This document shows, piece by piece, positions 1 to 10,999 of a stretch of 64,000 nt of DNA. The notes under the pieces were generated by a model that worked only from the letters and a program-made list of their open reading frames with translations, did no database searches and was not told where the DNA came from. The DNA comes from Chiua virens (taxonomy: Eukaryota > Basidiomycota > Agaricomycetes > Boletales > Boletaceae). Positions within the stretch are counted from its first letter, which is position 1; every line of letters begins with the position of its first letter. The stretch spans positions 1,116,001-1,180,000 of the forward strand of contig JAHNUO010000007.1 in NCBI GenBank assembly GCA_019787685.1, read 5' to 3'. The position numbers were made by a program, and so were the translations under genes.

Positions 1-10
1 CGGCCGGCCA

Positions 11-286
11 TCAGGAAAGCGGGCTTATAACGTTATTGCTTGATTGAACCTGAGAGGCAAGAAAGTGGACACGGAAAGAAGAAAAGGAACCGGAGACGAT
101 AATGTTGCGATCTGTCCTTATATACGCTACAGATTGAGGTTTGGACTCAAGAGAGGTCAGCCGCCTGCTTGAGAATTCGGACAGTACACTGGCATGCTGA
201 GTATCATCAATATTTGTACATTCTTGACTTGGTCCCAACTGGACAACCCACCGTCCGCGAGTCTTCACGCCAGCTGGTCTAGCCAT
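11..286 (-). CDS. Hypothetical protein, unrecognised
   Basis: A 91-codon reading frame runs leftwards from an ATG at 286 to a TGA at 11-13. It matches no family I recognise. A plausible intron lies inside it: a GT donor after the codons for SKPQS (around 137) and a CTCAG acceptor near 55 would keep the same frame. The reading is low-complexity in neither composition nor charge, and there is no signal peptide or membrane segment. It is divergent to the dihydroorotate dehydrogenase gene, with about 300 bases between the two starts. It could equally be a chance frame; no homology supports it. Confidence 0.25.
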   Translation of the reverse strand: MARPAGVKTRGRWVVQLGPSQECTNIDDTQHASVLSEFSSRRLTSLESKPQSVAYIRTDRNIIVSGSFSSFRVHFLASQVQSSNNVISPLS

Positions 287-585
287 AGAACGCGAGCCTC
301 GCTAATAATTTGACCAAAGACACGAACAGCGGCCTCACTATTGAAATGAGAGACGCGAACTACAGGAAACAGCAATGTCCATATGAAAAGCCTTCAGAGT
401 AGAATGACTTGGGGTCGTTAAAACAGTTCTGGATATCTCACTGTTGAACGTGAACGCGTGAACCCCGGTTGGTTCTCAATAACTTGGAAGTTGTCGACTT
501 GACTTGGAAGCGAGTAGGAATTCAACAAGTGCAAACAAAGCAACGTCTTCACCTGGTTCATACGAGCAAGCTCAAAGTGTGAAAC

Positions 586-2334
586 ATGGCCGGACGCTCG
601 TTACGAAGTCCAGGGCTTCAACATGCTCTAAGGTATAGGACATTTTCACCGCAACCGTCCGCATTTCACCGCAGGACATTTGGTTCCCCATCTTCGTCTT
701 CCACACCCTTCCGAGCAGCCGGTTACACGTTCATATTCGCTTTATCCGCTGGCCTGTTCACTGCGTACTATTTCGACGCGCGTTCAGCGATACATCGATA
801 TATCTTCACCCCCGTCCTGCGGTATGCATTCGATGCCGAGACAGGCCATAAATTGGCGGTCAAAGTACTGAGAAGCGGGTTGGCTCCTCGGGATCTTGTC
901 AAGGACGACGAATTGCTACGGTCACAGGTGGAATACCTTTCAAGGCGACGCAGACGCGCAGAATGTTGACGTGTTATTACTATAGGTCTTTGATCAAAAC
1001 ATATCTAATCCAGTCGGTCTGGCGGCTGGCTTTGACAAGGATGGCGAAGCGATAGATGGTGTGCCGAGCGTTACTTTCATCCTATTTGTGCCACACTAAC
1101 TGGTATTGTGGCCAGGTCTCTTTAATCTTGGTTTCAGCTGGGTTGAGATCGGGAGTGTGACACCGAAACCGCAGGTATGGTCCTGAACTCGCTTTGTTTT
1201 CCGCAACAACTGAACGTGCTGCTGGCAGTCAGGCAATCCTAAACCACGCGTCTTCCACTTGGTTTCTGATTCTGCTGTGGTAAATCGCTACGGATTTCCT
1301 TCGCAAGGAGCTACCGCAGTAATATCACGCCTGCGTGCCCGCATTCCCGCATTCCACGAGGCCGATGCAAATACGACTGCTGCTCTGCGCCCCGGTTCAG
1401 TTCTGGCTATCAATCTCGGGAAAAATAAGATGTCAGCTGTGGAGTCTTCGGAGGACTTTGTCACAGGTGTGAAGACGTTCGGCCCTTACGCCGACGTGTT
1501 AGTAGTCAACATTTCGAGTCCAAACACCCCAGGACTTCGGTGCGTAACACCAAGTTCCGCGTTACTGCCTGGGTTTAGTCATGCCGAAATATAACAGTGG
1601 TCTTCAAAACCGGGAACTGTTGGAAAGCTTACTTACGGATGTAACCAAGGCTCGTGATGAGCTTGAACCTTCTCCAGTGACGTCCCGTCGGCCGCGTCTG
1701 GTACTCAAGATTGCACCAGACCTCCAAGAGACTCAGATCATTGAGATGGCGGAAGTCATCAGGAACAGTGGAATTGATGGCGTCATTGTCAGCAACACCA
1801 CCATCACTCGGCCTTCATCTCTAACTGACTGTGAGTGTACTTTCATTGTCATTGTATTGCCGTTTACTATTTTTGTCAACCATAGCCAACAAGACCGAGA
1901 TGGGTGGTCTGTCCGGGAAACCGTTAAAGCCATATTCGCTTCAGGCACTCAAGACACTCCGTGCATACCTACCATCGACTATTCCGCTCATTGGGTGTGG
2001 CGGTATTTTTTCTGGTGCGGACGCGCTCGAGTATGCTCGTGCAGGGGCTTCGCTAGTCCAAGTGTACACCGGCTTTGGATATGACGGCGTGGGCACGTGT
2101 CGGCGAATCAAGGACGAATTAACCGTGATTCTCAAGGCCGAAGGCAATACATGGCGTGATGTGGTCGATGAGGCGGTGACGAGGTTGAGCTGGAAGAAAT
2201 CAGAGCCTCGACAACCGAACCCGGTATTAGAAGAAGGGGAGGCGACGATAGGGAAATTGATTGAAGAGGCGGAGGGGCTCAAAGTACTGCTGGACCGACT
2301 AGCAGATGGAGAAAAGATAGAGGACATGCGCTAG
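586..2334 (+). CDS. Dihydroorotate dehydrogenase, mitochondrial class 2
   Basis: This enzyme oxidises dihydroorotate to orotate with FMN and ubiquinone in pyrimidine synthesis, at the mitochondrial inner membrane. Six exons give about 490 residues. The N-terminus is basic and serine-rich, like a transit peptide, followed by one hydrophobic helix (near residues 43-62), the mark of the membrane-bound class. Class motifs appear in order: [24 protein letters not shown] then [36 protein letters not shown] (the serine of NISS is the class-2 catalytic base), [28 protein letters not shown], and the FMN phosphate loop IGCGGIFSG / [11 protein letters not shown]. Introns run about 928-985, then near 1053-1113, 1176-1230, 1541-1595 and 1831-1886. 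The start at 586 is the first ATG and includes the targeting region. The gene looks intact. The first Dal5-like transporter follows 230 bases downstream on the same strand. Confidence 0.95.
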
Positions 2335-2565
2335 ATCATCTAAAGAGTTTTACACATAGATGGTGGCACAAAATCCAATTGGTTGCACGAAGATCGCCCA
2401 TGACTACAAATTTGTGACCTACCCGGAAGTGACGCAATCGGATCCCGGCAGGATCTAATTATAATGGACTCGGGTCAAGTGCTCTCCTCCGTTCTTGTGC
2501 ACCTCCCATAGTGCACCGTGACTCCCGCAGGCTGGGCTATCTGATCTTTGCCACTGACGATTCAG

Positions 2566-5003
2566 ATGCACCCCAAAGGCGCTGATTCTGGCCTTCTTTC
2601 ACCTTCAGATGACGCTCCTGGCCTTGCCGAGCGCTACGAAGACGACCCGCTCATTCCACAGGATCCGAGTGCTGTGGAGAAGAGACTCCTTCGCAAGCTA
2701 GATAGAAGGATTTTACCTATCACCTGTCTTCTTTACCTCTTTGCATGCAAGTCTTTTGATGTCAAGCACCTTCGACCTGATTGTTAACACCTATCCAGAC
2801 CTAGATCGGTCCAACTTGGGAAATGCACGCCTTCAAGGTTTGCCCGGAGACGTGCTCGGAGGAGATCCTACTGGTGTCCTCTTTGATTGGCTAGTCGCAG
2901 TCTTTTTTATACCCTACGTGAGTGCCCAGCCCCATCGCCGTGCGCTCATAATGTGATTCCTCGGTGGTTAGATCTTGTGTCAGGTACCATGCACTGTGCT
3001 CTCCAAGTATTATAATCCTCGAGTATGGATTGGCTGCTCGGCCATCCTATGGGGTTTGTGCTCTACATCAATGGTAAGCCATTCGTCGGACTTTCACGTG
3101 GCCACTACTTTATAACCGTGGGTCGCCTAGGCAACTGCATATGATTTTGGAAGTCTTCTCATCGCACGATTGGGTCTCGGCGTTTTTGAGGCAGCATTCG
3201 GACCCTCAGTCGTATTGTACTTTTGTATGGCTTTTCTTCTTGCTGGAACTGACGCTGACATCCATTTTCCCCAAGCCTTCTACTATACCAAAGCCGAATA
3301 TGGCACTCGGATTGCTTCTTGGTTTGGTTTTGCCGCCGTTGCAGGTGCATTTGGCGGCTTGCTTGCTTATGGAATTGAGAATGTCAAGATATCCATTGCA
3401 CATTGGAGATTGTTGTTCCTCATCGAAGTAGGTCCACTCCCGGTTCGTATTTCCATGGGAATCGTTCACGGGCGATATTTAGGGTATCCCAACGGTGCTG
3501 CTCGGGGTACTATGCCTTTTCACCCTCCCGGGACGACCGGAGTCGACCAGCTTTCTAACGCATGCCGAACGCAAGTTGGCCATAGAGCGTATGAATAGAG
3601 GCACGAGTGGAGACATGGGGACGGTCGTGAATCGAAGTACTTCTCTTGGTCCTTCCAACTACTCAAAGTAACTGACCCGGGTTTTAGGACACGTCATCGC
3701 TGCTTTTTTAGACTGGAGGGTAACATTTTTCGCCGTCATGTGTTAATGGCCGTGGTTGACCTTACTGGTTCAGGTTTATACCGCTGGCATCATCTACTTT
3801 GGCTTGAATTGTGCACTGGGATCTTTATCAGCTTTCTTACCTACAATCATCGAGACTATGGGTCATTGTATGTGATCTCCCTGCAACGATCATAGATAAA
3901 GGCTCACCGGCACTACTATAGCACCTGCGCTGTCGCAGCTCATGACCGTACCTCCGTATGCAGTTACCAGCCTGGTTCTGATAATTGCATCGTACATCTC
4001 GGATAGAATCCAGAGTCGTGGGCTCATGGTCGTGTCTGGATGTACTCTGAGTGGTATCGGTTACATGTTCGTCTTCACTTGCCGATGGCTACTCGTGCTC
4101 AACTCACTACGTATCATCAGGATCCTGCTGGGCGTCCCACACGAACACATTCACGTGCGATACCTCGCCACGTTCTGTATCGCCGCTGGCACGTATGCTG
4201 GGGTGGCTCTCATTCTCGCTTGGTGTGAGTTATCGCGTGACATACTAGGCAATCTCTTGTAATCGAAGTACTGATTCATGGCCTCAAGTCACGCACAATC
4301 TCGGATCAGAAACGAAACGCGCGACAGGCGTGCCGTTCTTCACTGCTATAGGGCAAGTAGGAAGTATCTTGGGGTCACATTTGTACCCCCTCACCGAGGG
4401 TCCGCATTATTCGTGCGTGCGACCTTGCGTACCATACTGAACCATCGATCTAACTTGGACTACTTCCGCTGGAAATGCGTTTTCTTTTTTCATACTCTGG
4501 TTGACAGACGCGGGTTTGGAGGTAAGCCCACCGTTGTTACGAGTTCCCCGAATGTAATTGACCCATGATCATCACCCTTCCTTCCCCTTTCCTCTGCTAG
4601 TGTGCGGCACCCTCATGTTCTTGGCTGCGCTTTCGGCCTTGATACTCACTGTGCGTCCTTTCAAACTGCCCACAAGTCTATGTACATCTCCATTCTTACT
4701 TGCTCTACCACTCTACCCTCTCCTCTCTCCGTCCGCGGGCCATGAACATCAGATTTCATACCGATTGGAAAACGCACGTCGCAACGCCGCATACGGCGAA
4801 TGCGATCGCGATGCTCCCGTGGACACTTCAGAGTTGGCAGACAAGGTGGGTTATGCTGTCCCTGTGTCTTCGTAGAGTGCGGGGTGGGGAACTCCCTTCG
4901 TTTCTCCGGTATCTTGTCCTTTAATCTCAAGAGTAAGATGTTAAACGCTCGGAGCTCACGGTTACTTTTTGATCAGGCCCCCGGATTCCGATACCTACCT
5001 TGA
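2566..5003 (+). CDS. Dal5-like MFS transporter, tandem copy 1
   Basis: This is a major facilitator of the anion:cation symporter family (the group with Dal5 allantoate/ureidosuccinate, Tna1 nicotinate and Fen2 pantothenate permeases). It would import an organic anion with protons across the plasma membrane. About 495 residues come from some 15 to 17 tiny exons. The family pattern is clear after splicing: cytosolic N-terminus, LLRKLDRRILPITCLLYL as helix 1, YLDRSNLGNARLQGLP, LGLGVFEAAF, FYYTKAEYGTRIASWFGFAA, LLAYGI, LPGRPES, FLTHAERKLAIERM, FLPTIIETMG, PPYAV, HVRYLATFCIAAGTYAGV, HNLGSETKRATGVPFF, LGSHLYPL, and the tail NARRNAAYGE. Every exon joins in frame when a GC-AG intron at 2747-2798 and a 54-nt intron at 4067-4120 are removed. 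The ATG at 2566 aligns with the starts of copies 2 and 3. The substrate cannot be told from sequence. Confidence 0.88.
2747..2798 (+). other. GC-AG intron in transporter copy 1
   Basis: The donor is GCAAGT (2747-2752) instead of GT and the acceptor ends in CAG at 2798; length is 52 nt. Removing it joins TTTGCAT to ACCTAGAT and restores YLDRSNLGNAR, which is the conserved family sequence. No GT donor nearby gives this reading. Copies 2 and 3 have the same arrangement at the same codon with GCGAGT donors. Confidence 0.85.
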
Positions 5004-6125
5004 CACGGACCCAAGGATCTACGACAACCATTCATGACATCAAACGATACTACATATAACATATCACACCCCATACCCCCCGTGTCACCATCCTCGACAC
5101 TAGTGTGAACGGTATATGTCTTGCTACGATACTGTACAGTGTGGTTCATACCTCCATGTTCTCGTGCCGCATAGTACTGTTATTCGAACGATCACGATTA
5201 GTCACGATTACTTATTTTCCTAGTCATCATGTACGCTGTCCGTTTTTCAAATCATGTCCTCGAAAATCGATGACGAAAATCCCGTTGGCCCTTCTTTCCA
5301 CCTCCATCAAAGGTGTTCAGAGAAGAAATTCATCAGCAAAATGTCCACGGTTTGACTGCACTTATGCGGCTTGAGCCATTACAAAATACTACCATACAGG
5401 ACCATACTTTGTTGCAAAACACTAAATACTTTGTCTGCACTATATTTTAATGAAAAGAAAGCTTCTATACATATTTTTGGATAAGTTCAGAGATGTTCTG
5501 ATGATTGGCCAAGGCCACGTTAGCCGACCAAGTACATAAGAGTCAGTAAGACCGGATTAAGACAGAAAAGTCCCACGACGTTTTGCTGATGGCCAACTGG
5601 AGAATCAGCTCACTCTTCCGCTCAGCCCGTATCTGACGAGGCGTCTCATCGGACGGGCCTGCCGAGATAGATATCTTCCCGTCATGATTTTTTTCAACGT
5701 AGTGCTCCTACAGCTCGTCTGACTCGGAGTATTCGTGTGTGAGATTAGATGCCAGTGGTGGTGCTGCCTTTGCCAGATTGCCATAGTAGAATGGCGAGAG
5801 TGACCAGACAACCACTAATAGGAGATCGGACGAGGCGAGAACCGTGAAGAGGGAATGAGAGAAAGTGGATCTCCGAGTCCGAGTCGAGAAAAGTGAGTAC
5901 TGAAATTTGATGTCATACTACTTACGTATCGCTGCCTCCAACTCGGAACCCATTCGAATCTAGCTTATTTTAGCTCGTCACAGGTACCCTTCAAGTTTCA
6001 TGTTATAATTATGGGCGGAGTGAGTAACCTACTCGGTTCCGAAGCTCTTTGCACTTACACCACTCCCTATAGCTTCACTACACTCGCCACCAGAGAACTG
6101 ATATACACTGGCACACATAGAAGCG
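5004..6125. other. Intergenic region between transporter copies 1 and 2
   Basis: No coding region is supported here. It contains only short frames without family motifs. The last 120 bases should hold the promoter of copy 2; no clear TATA box was found. Confidence 0.6.
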
Positions 6126-8611
6126 ATGCACCACAAAGGCGCAGATGACGGCGTCCACTCGCCTCTGGGTCCAGGCGATTCAAACGTCCCCGGCTATGCC
6201 GAAAGCCACGAAGATGACCCGCTCATTCTACAAGATCCGACCACTGCGGAGAAGAGACTCCTTCGCAAGCTAGATCGAAGAATTTTACCCATCACTTGTC
6301 TTCTTTACCTCTTTGCATGCGAGTCGTTTGACGTTGTCCAGCGAGGAATACATCGAGTCTCAACTGACTCTTGCGTTTGTCCAGACCTCGATAGATCCAA
6401 CTTGGGAAATGCGCGACTTCAAGGATTGCCTGAAGACGTGCTCGGAGGAGATCCTAGTGGTGTTCTCTTCGATTGGCTGGTTGCAGCCTTCTATATAACC
6501 TGTGTGAGTATCCAGCTTGATCGCTTGCAGTGGTCACCGCTGAATACCCGTGCGTGACCCCTTTTCCCGGCGGTGGTTAGATGTCCAGCTTGACACCATG
6601 CTCTATCTTTTCCAAATATTATAATCCTCGAATATGGCTTGCCTGCTCGGCCATCCTATGGGGCATATGTTCTACATCAATGGTAACCCATTTCTCGGAC
6701 CCTCTTGGGCTCAATTCACGACTTTAACATCTAGGCGACTGCAAGCGGCTTTGGGCACCTTCTTGTGGCACGATTGGGCCTCGGAGTCTTCGAGGCAGCA
6801 TTCGCGCCCTCAATTATATTATACTTTTGTACGTCTTCCTCCTTCTAACTCTGTTGGATGCCTTACACTTTTCTGCAAGCGTTCTATTATACCAAAGCTG
6901 AATATGGTATACGGATCGCTTCATGGTTTGGTTTCGCAGCCGTTGCTGGTGCATTCGGTGGCTTGCTCGCCTATGGCATTCAGAATATAAAGATATCCAT
7001 CCCAAGTTGGAGGTTATTATTCCTTGTCGAAGTAGGTTTACCTGCTACGTCCTCTGGATCTGCCTAAGAACGACGAACAGGGTGTTCCGTCTGTACTTCT
7101 CGGGGTGCTATGTCTGTTCATCCTACCTGGGCGACCGGAGTCGACCAGTTTCCTAACTCATGCCGAACGTAACTTGGCAATTGAGCGTATGAATAGAGGC
7201 ACGAGTGGAGACGTTGGCGCAGTCGTGAACCGGAGTACATCTCTTGATTTTTTCTAGTCACTCGAGTCAACTCACCCTGTTTCAGGCCACGTCATCGCTG
7301 CTTTTTGGGACTGGAGGGTACTGTGACGTTTTTCTCCGTCGTGTGCCGATATTCTGCCGTCGAAGATTAATATCGGATTCAGGTCTATGCCGCTGGCATC
7401 ACTAACTTTGGCTTGAACTGCGCACTCGGGTCCTTATCAGCATTTTTGCCAACCATTATTGAGACCTTGGGACATTGTATGTGTCGATCTGCGAGAATCT
7501 TGTGTAATAAGTCTGATTCTCATCATGCTATCCCCAGCACCTGCATCATCGCAACTTCTGACTATCCCTCCTTATGCGGTCGCCTGCCTGGTTCTAATCA
7601 GCTCGTCGTATGCTTCCGATAGAATCCAGAGCCGTGGGTTTATCATCGTTTCTGGATGTAGCATGGGTGGTATCGGTTATATGTCAGTTTTCACTTGTTT
7701 TACACCTATCGTTGAACTCACTACTCATGCTATCAGGATTCTTCTCGGCGCGTCACACGAGCACGTTCACGTTAGGTACCTGGCTACGTTCTGCATCGCG
7801 GCTGGCACGTATACCAGCTTGGGTCTCATGATGGCATGGTGTGAGTATAATCCGATCCATGTGAGGTAGACGGCATGCGACCTTGCAAGCCGATGTCTCG
7901 CGGCAAGACTGAAGTGCCGCTGAAAGTACTGATTGATGACCTCTAGTTGCGCACAATCTCGGATCAGAAACAAAACGTGCAACGGGCATCCCCCTCTTCG
8001 GTACGATCGGTCAAGCGGGGAGTATCTTGGGGTCACACTTGTACCCACTCACAGACGGACCGGCTTATTCGTGCGTGCATTTGCTAACCATGATACTAAA
8101 CTGACTCGTCGATATTTCACTGGAAATGCGGACAGACGCGGGTTCGGAGGTAAGTCCATCGTTATTACGGGTGGACTTGATCTGATCGACGTATGATTCT
8201 CGTCACTCTCTCCCGTATTCCTTCTCTAGTGTCTGGTGCCCTCATGTTCCTGGCTGCACTCTCGGCCCTGACGCTCTCTGTACGTTTGTTCCAGAATCCG
8301 TGTCCTCTCGACCTAACGACCCTTTCCCTCCGCTGCATGTGCGGACGACGTTTTCAGATCTCGTACCGAATGGAGAACGCGCGTCGCAACGCCGCATATG
8401 GCGAACCCGATCGCGATGCACCCGTGGACACGTCCGAATTAGCAGACAAAGTGAGTTGTGTTGCCCCTCGGCCTTGGTGGAGTGCCGGTCGGAACTTGCC
8501 CTGTTACGTTGTGTTCTGTGGCCCATTTTTCTTTACGAACTCGAGATGTCAGATACTCAAAGTTCATCATCCCTTTTTGAACAGGCCCCTGGGTTCCGAT
8601 ACCTGCCATGA
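6126..8611 (+). CDS. Dal5-like MFS transporter, tandem copy 2
   Basis: This is a second paralog of the anion:cation symporter group, with the same exon plan as copies 1 and 3. It starts MHHKGADDG at 6126 and ends APGFRYLP before the stop at 8609-8611. All landmark segments are present after splicing: EKRLLRKLDRRILPITCLLYL, YLDRSNLGNARLQGLPED, LGLGVFEAAFAP, YTKAEYGIRIASWFGFAA, LPGRPES, NFGLNCALGSLSAFLPTI, HVRYLATFCIAAGTYTSLG, HNLGSETKRATGIPLFGT. A GC-AG intron lies at 6319-6384 with donor GCGAGT. A microexon of only 14 nt (about 8132-8145, encoding RGFG) is bounded by a long intron and GTAAGT. No stop or frame break was found, so the gene looks functional. Nucleotide similarity with copies 1 and 3 extends through exons, while introns differ in length and sequence, so the duplication is not very recent. 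Confidence 0.88.
6319..6384 (+). other. GC-AG intron in transporter copy 2
   Basis: The donor is GCGAGT at 6319 and the acceptor CCAG ends at 6384 (66 nt). Splicing gives FAYLDRS in frame, at exactly the position of the GC-AG intron in copies 1 and 3. Confidence 0.85.
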
Positions 8612-9820
8612 AAGTCTCCTACTATCAAAGCTACAATGAAGAGGACCACAATCTCGTTTACATGACGACTCTACTGTAATATATCAGACCCGTTTTTTGT
8701 TAGATCACATTTGATTCTTGCTTCCGCTTCTGCAATTCATGTAAGCCATCGAGTCACCATACCACTGGCAGTAATATAACTTGACTAGTACTTGTATTTG
8801 ACTTAGTTACCTTGCCGAATTCTCGCCGGGACTCGACTTGCAGTCGGATCAACGACGGTCTTCTCCAATTCCGAGTACCACACGTTGGAATCCATCCACT
8901 AGATTCATCGCGAACGCCCGAACATCGTTCTTATCTGACCATGCTACTTGCAGTACTACCAGTGGTCAAAGCTGGGTTATAGGTAGTATTGGTTCAAGGT
9001 TAATTGGTAGCGATCCGGCCGCCAAACTCCCACGTCCAAGTACTGGGTCTCAGGCCGCGGCTGTGAAACCGCAACACCGATACCATCGACGAGTCGAAAT
9101 CCAAACTGGAGTTGTTCATATGACCTGGGTGGGCGTCTAACAGATAGGGATAACGGAAATGACACGCACGCCCGGATTTGTAGCTCCAAGGGTCTTTCTG
9201 GGACTCGGCCTCGTCCGAGTCAGTCACCTTTACTTGGCCGCTTGCAACTAACTGGATTCCGAATAAGATCAACAGCCTGAGATAGATCTCGTTTACTGGT
9301 GAGTAGCGGCGTCACTGGCATTCGTCCAATTTTGGCTCTGGTCACGATTGTACCTCCAAGTCTCATGGTCAATGGTGCATTCACGTCCAAGGCTACTGCG
9401 ATGCACTTTCGCTTACCCAGCTCACGAGCGCTGAACTGCCAGTGGCAGTGGATAGCCTTTCCGGTTCCAAACGAGCCATTCAATAAAGGATTGCTCGGCT
9501 CGATCATCCCCCCTCCATCAAACTTTACGGAATACATCATCCATATCAATATCAACACGGAAGATACCAAATGGTGCGATGCCACTCTAAATCGCACAAT
9601 ATAAACAAATAAACAAGGTCCAGAAATTTTTTTACAAATAGCTCGCGAAAATTTGATCATAATTCATGATCAGACCTGATAATGTCAGTTCCAGTACACT
9701 GGTTATCCAATGTGCCGTTTTCACTCTTCACCCTCGCTCATATATATTAACTTGCGAGACCACAATTTCCAAACTGCAGCGGTCAGTTGCATGGAATCAT
9801 TATCATAGGTCATCCGGACC
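8612..9820. other. Intergenic; minus-strand frame of unknown nature
   Basis: No family was recognised. On the minus strand a 146-codon frame (9220-9660) reads with normal composition and includes the segment NAPLTMRLGGTIVTRAK. It runs into the diverged repeat that recurs at 12.2-12.4 kb, where the peptide VTPLLTSKR is also repeated. It may be a relic of a small gene family or a repeated non-coding unit. Confidence 0.35.
9130..9335 (+). repeat. Diverged direct repeat, left copy
   Basis: This stretch resembles 12215-12420. Shared pieces in the same order are TAACAGATAGG, AAGGGTCTT(T/C)CTGGGACTCG, TTGCAACTAACTGGATT, CGTTTACTGGTGAGTAGCGG and CGTCACT...TCGTCCAATTT. Small indels separate the blocks. 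Peptide similarity in the minus frame (VTPLLTSKR, NPVSC) suggests that the repeated unit may once have been coding. Confidence 0.7.
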
Positions 9821-10434
9821 TCAGTCTGTCTCCCCTATGGTGCGCATTTATGAATTTCAAATGATGACCATCTTTGTATTCAACTCACGCTCAGAAATTT
9901 TCGTCACTCTGAACCACCCCTCCAAGTCCTCATTTGGTTTCGTTCGCTTCCCGAGATCCCTATCCTCGGTATCTGGATCCCCTGGAACATACGCCTCCAT
10001 GAGTTGTCAGCCTGAGCCAAACTAACCGACGATACTTACGCTCAGAGAGTTTCGCGGCCCTAAACCACCCCCAAGCCATGTCACTTTCTAATGTGTCTCC
10101 TATAGGAACCCAGCTGGTACCGATGAAGAGTCTTTGGCCAAAGCAACCGACGTGACTCACGTTCAGAGATGTGGGCTACTGAAGATCGCTTGTCTTCCGG
10201 TACATCGATCCGTTTGGAAAGACGAGATTCGAGTTCTTTACTGATATCAACAGCGGCACGAACTCTTTCTGGGTTGATGACTGCGCTTTACCTTGAGCAA
10301 TCTGGAACGCTTCACAGGTCGATGATATTTCACTCACCTGCGCTTTGTGCAGCAGTCGTGCATACCAAAAGTATGACCGAGGCATTTAAAAGTGATTTCG
10401 AAGGATACGAGGTGGGGCCCAGCGGTAACAGCAT
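9821..10434 (-). CDS. Candidate small secreted protein with modular exons
   Basis: Splicing five exons on the minus strand gives about 127 residues and no family I recognise. The ATG is at 10434, and the first 32 residues end in a hydrophobic stretch followed by TTAAQSA, which fits a signal peptide. The mature part is charged and polar. The next exons share a plan: all introns after the first are phase 1, and each of three exons ends in codons for (H/K)(I/L)SE plus one C, so every junction reads SER (HISER, KLSER, KISER). Two of the exons share a core, GWFRAAKLSE and GWFRVTKISE. Introns are about 50-80 nt with GTGAGT or GTAAGT donors, and parts of them resemble each other. The stop is at 9821-9823. 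A TATA-like TATTTAAAGA lies about 120 bases upstream. The exon plan suggests growth by exon duplication. Secretion and function are inferred. Confidence 0.55.
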
Positions 10435-10550
10435 GAATGGTGTTGATGGCGGAAGGGGAAAGGGGAAAGGGGATAATTAAAAAGAAGTAAGCAGATCGGG
10501 CGTTTGTGAGTTGGGCGATTTGATTCCACCGTCTCGCCGACTCGGAGTTG

Positions 10551-10560
10551 TCTTTAAATA
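10551..10560 (-). promoter_or_regulatory. TATA-like box of the small secreted protein gene
   Basis: The minus strand reads TATTTAAAGA here, about 120 bases upstream of the ATG at 10434. Spacing suits a fungal TATA element with a 5' leader. Confidence 0.4.
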
Positions 10561-10999
10561 CGACGCTTCGAGCACAGGATCGGTGAAGTGTTCAAGTTGA
10601 TGCTATGCACTCAATGATCCCAGTGTAGCCGTGGCAATGCAGAGCTTCCGTCGGGTCTTGTCGCAAGTTCGTATACCCTACGAATTCATGGCACGTTAGA
10701 GCACGACTCATCTTGATATCCGCAATGTAGGTTTGCTATCGACGGATTGTCCTGCCTCTTATCAGCACCGACAGGGAGATGTGTACGCGTACACATGGCA
10801 CGAATGTTCACATCAAATCTCCATGTGATTGTGAAGACGGATCGCTCAGAGCAGGTACTTCCTTTTGATGGCACATGATGGTTGGTTCTTGAAGTCATCA
10901 GAGAATAGAAAATGGCAGTGTCAGGCTTCTGATTACTTCCTTGTATGGGCTGTTCGATTGCACAGCTGCGGTCGCCGTGAGCTTGCGTCGGATCTGATG

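Noticed and set aside
3170..3598. Frames suggesting a frameshift in transporter copy 1.
   Set aside because: All breaks vanish when short introns are removed; the spliced protein matches copies 2 and 3 throughout.
9821..10434. Resemblance of the secreted protein to oomycete RxLR effectors (charged region after the signal peptide).
   Set aside because: No canonical RxLR motif is present (only RLSKR-like) and the genome is fungal; the likeness is compositional.
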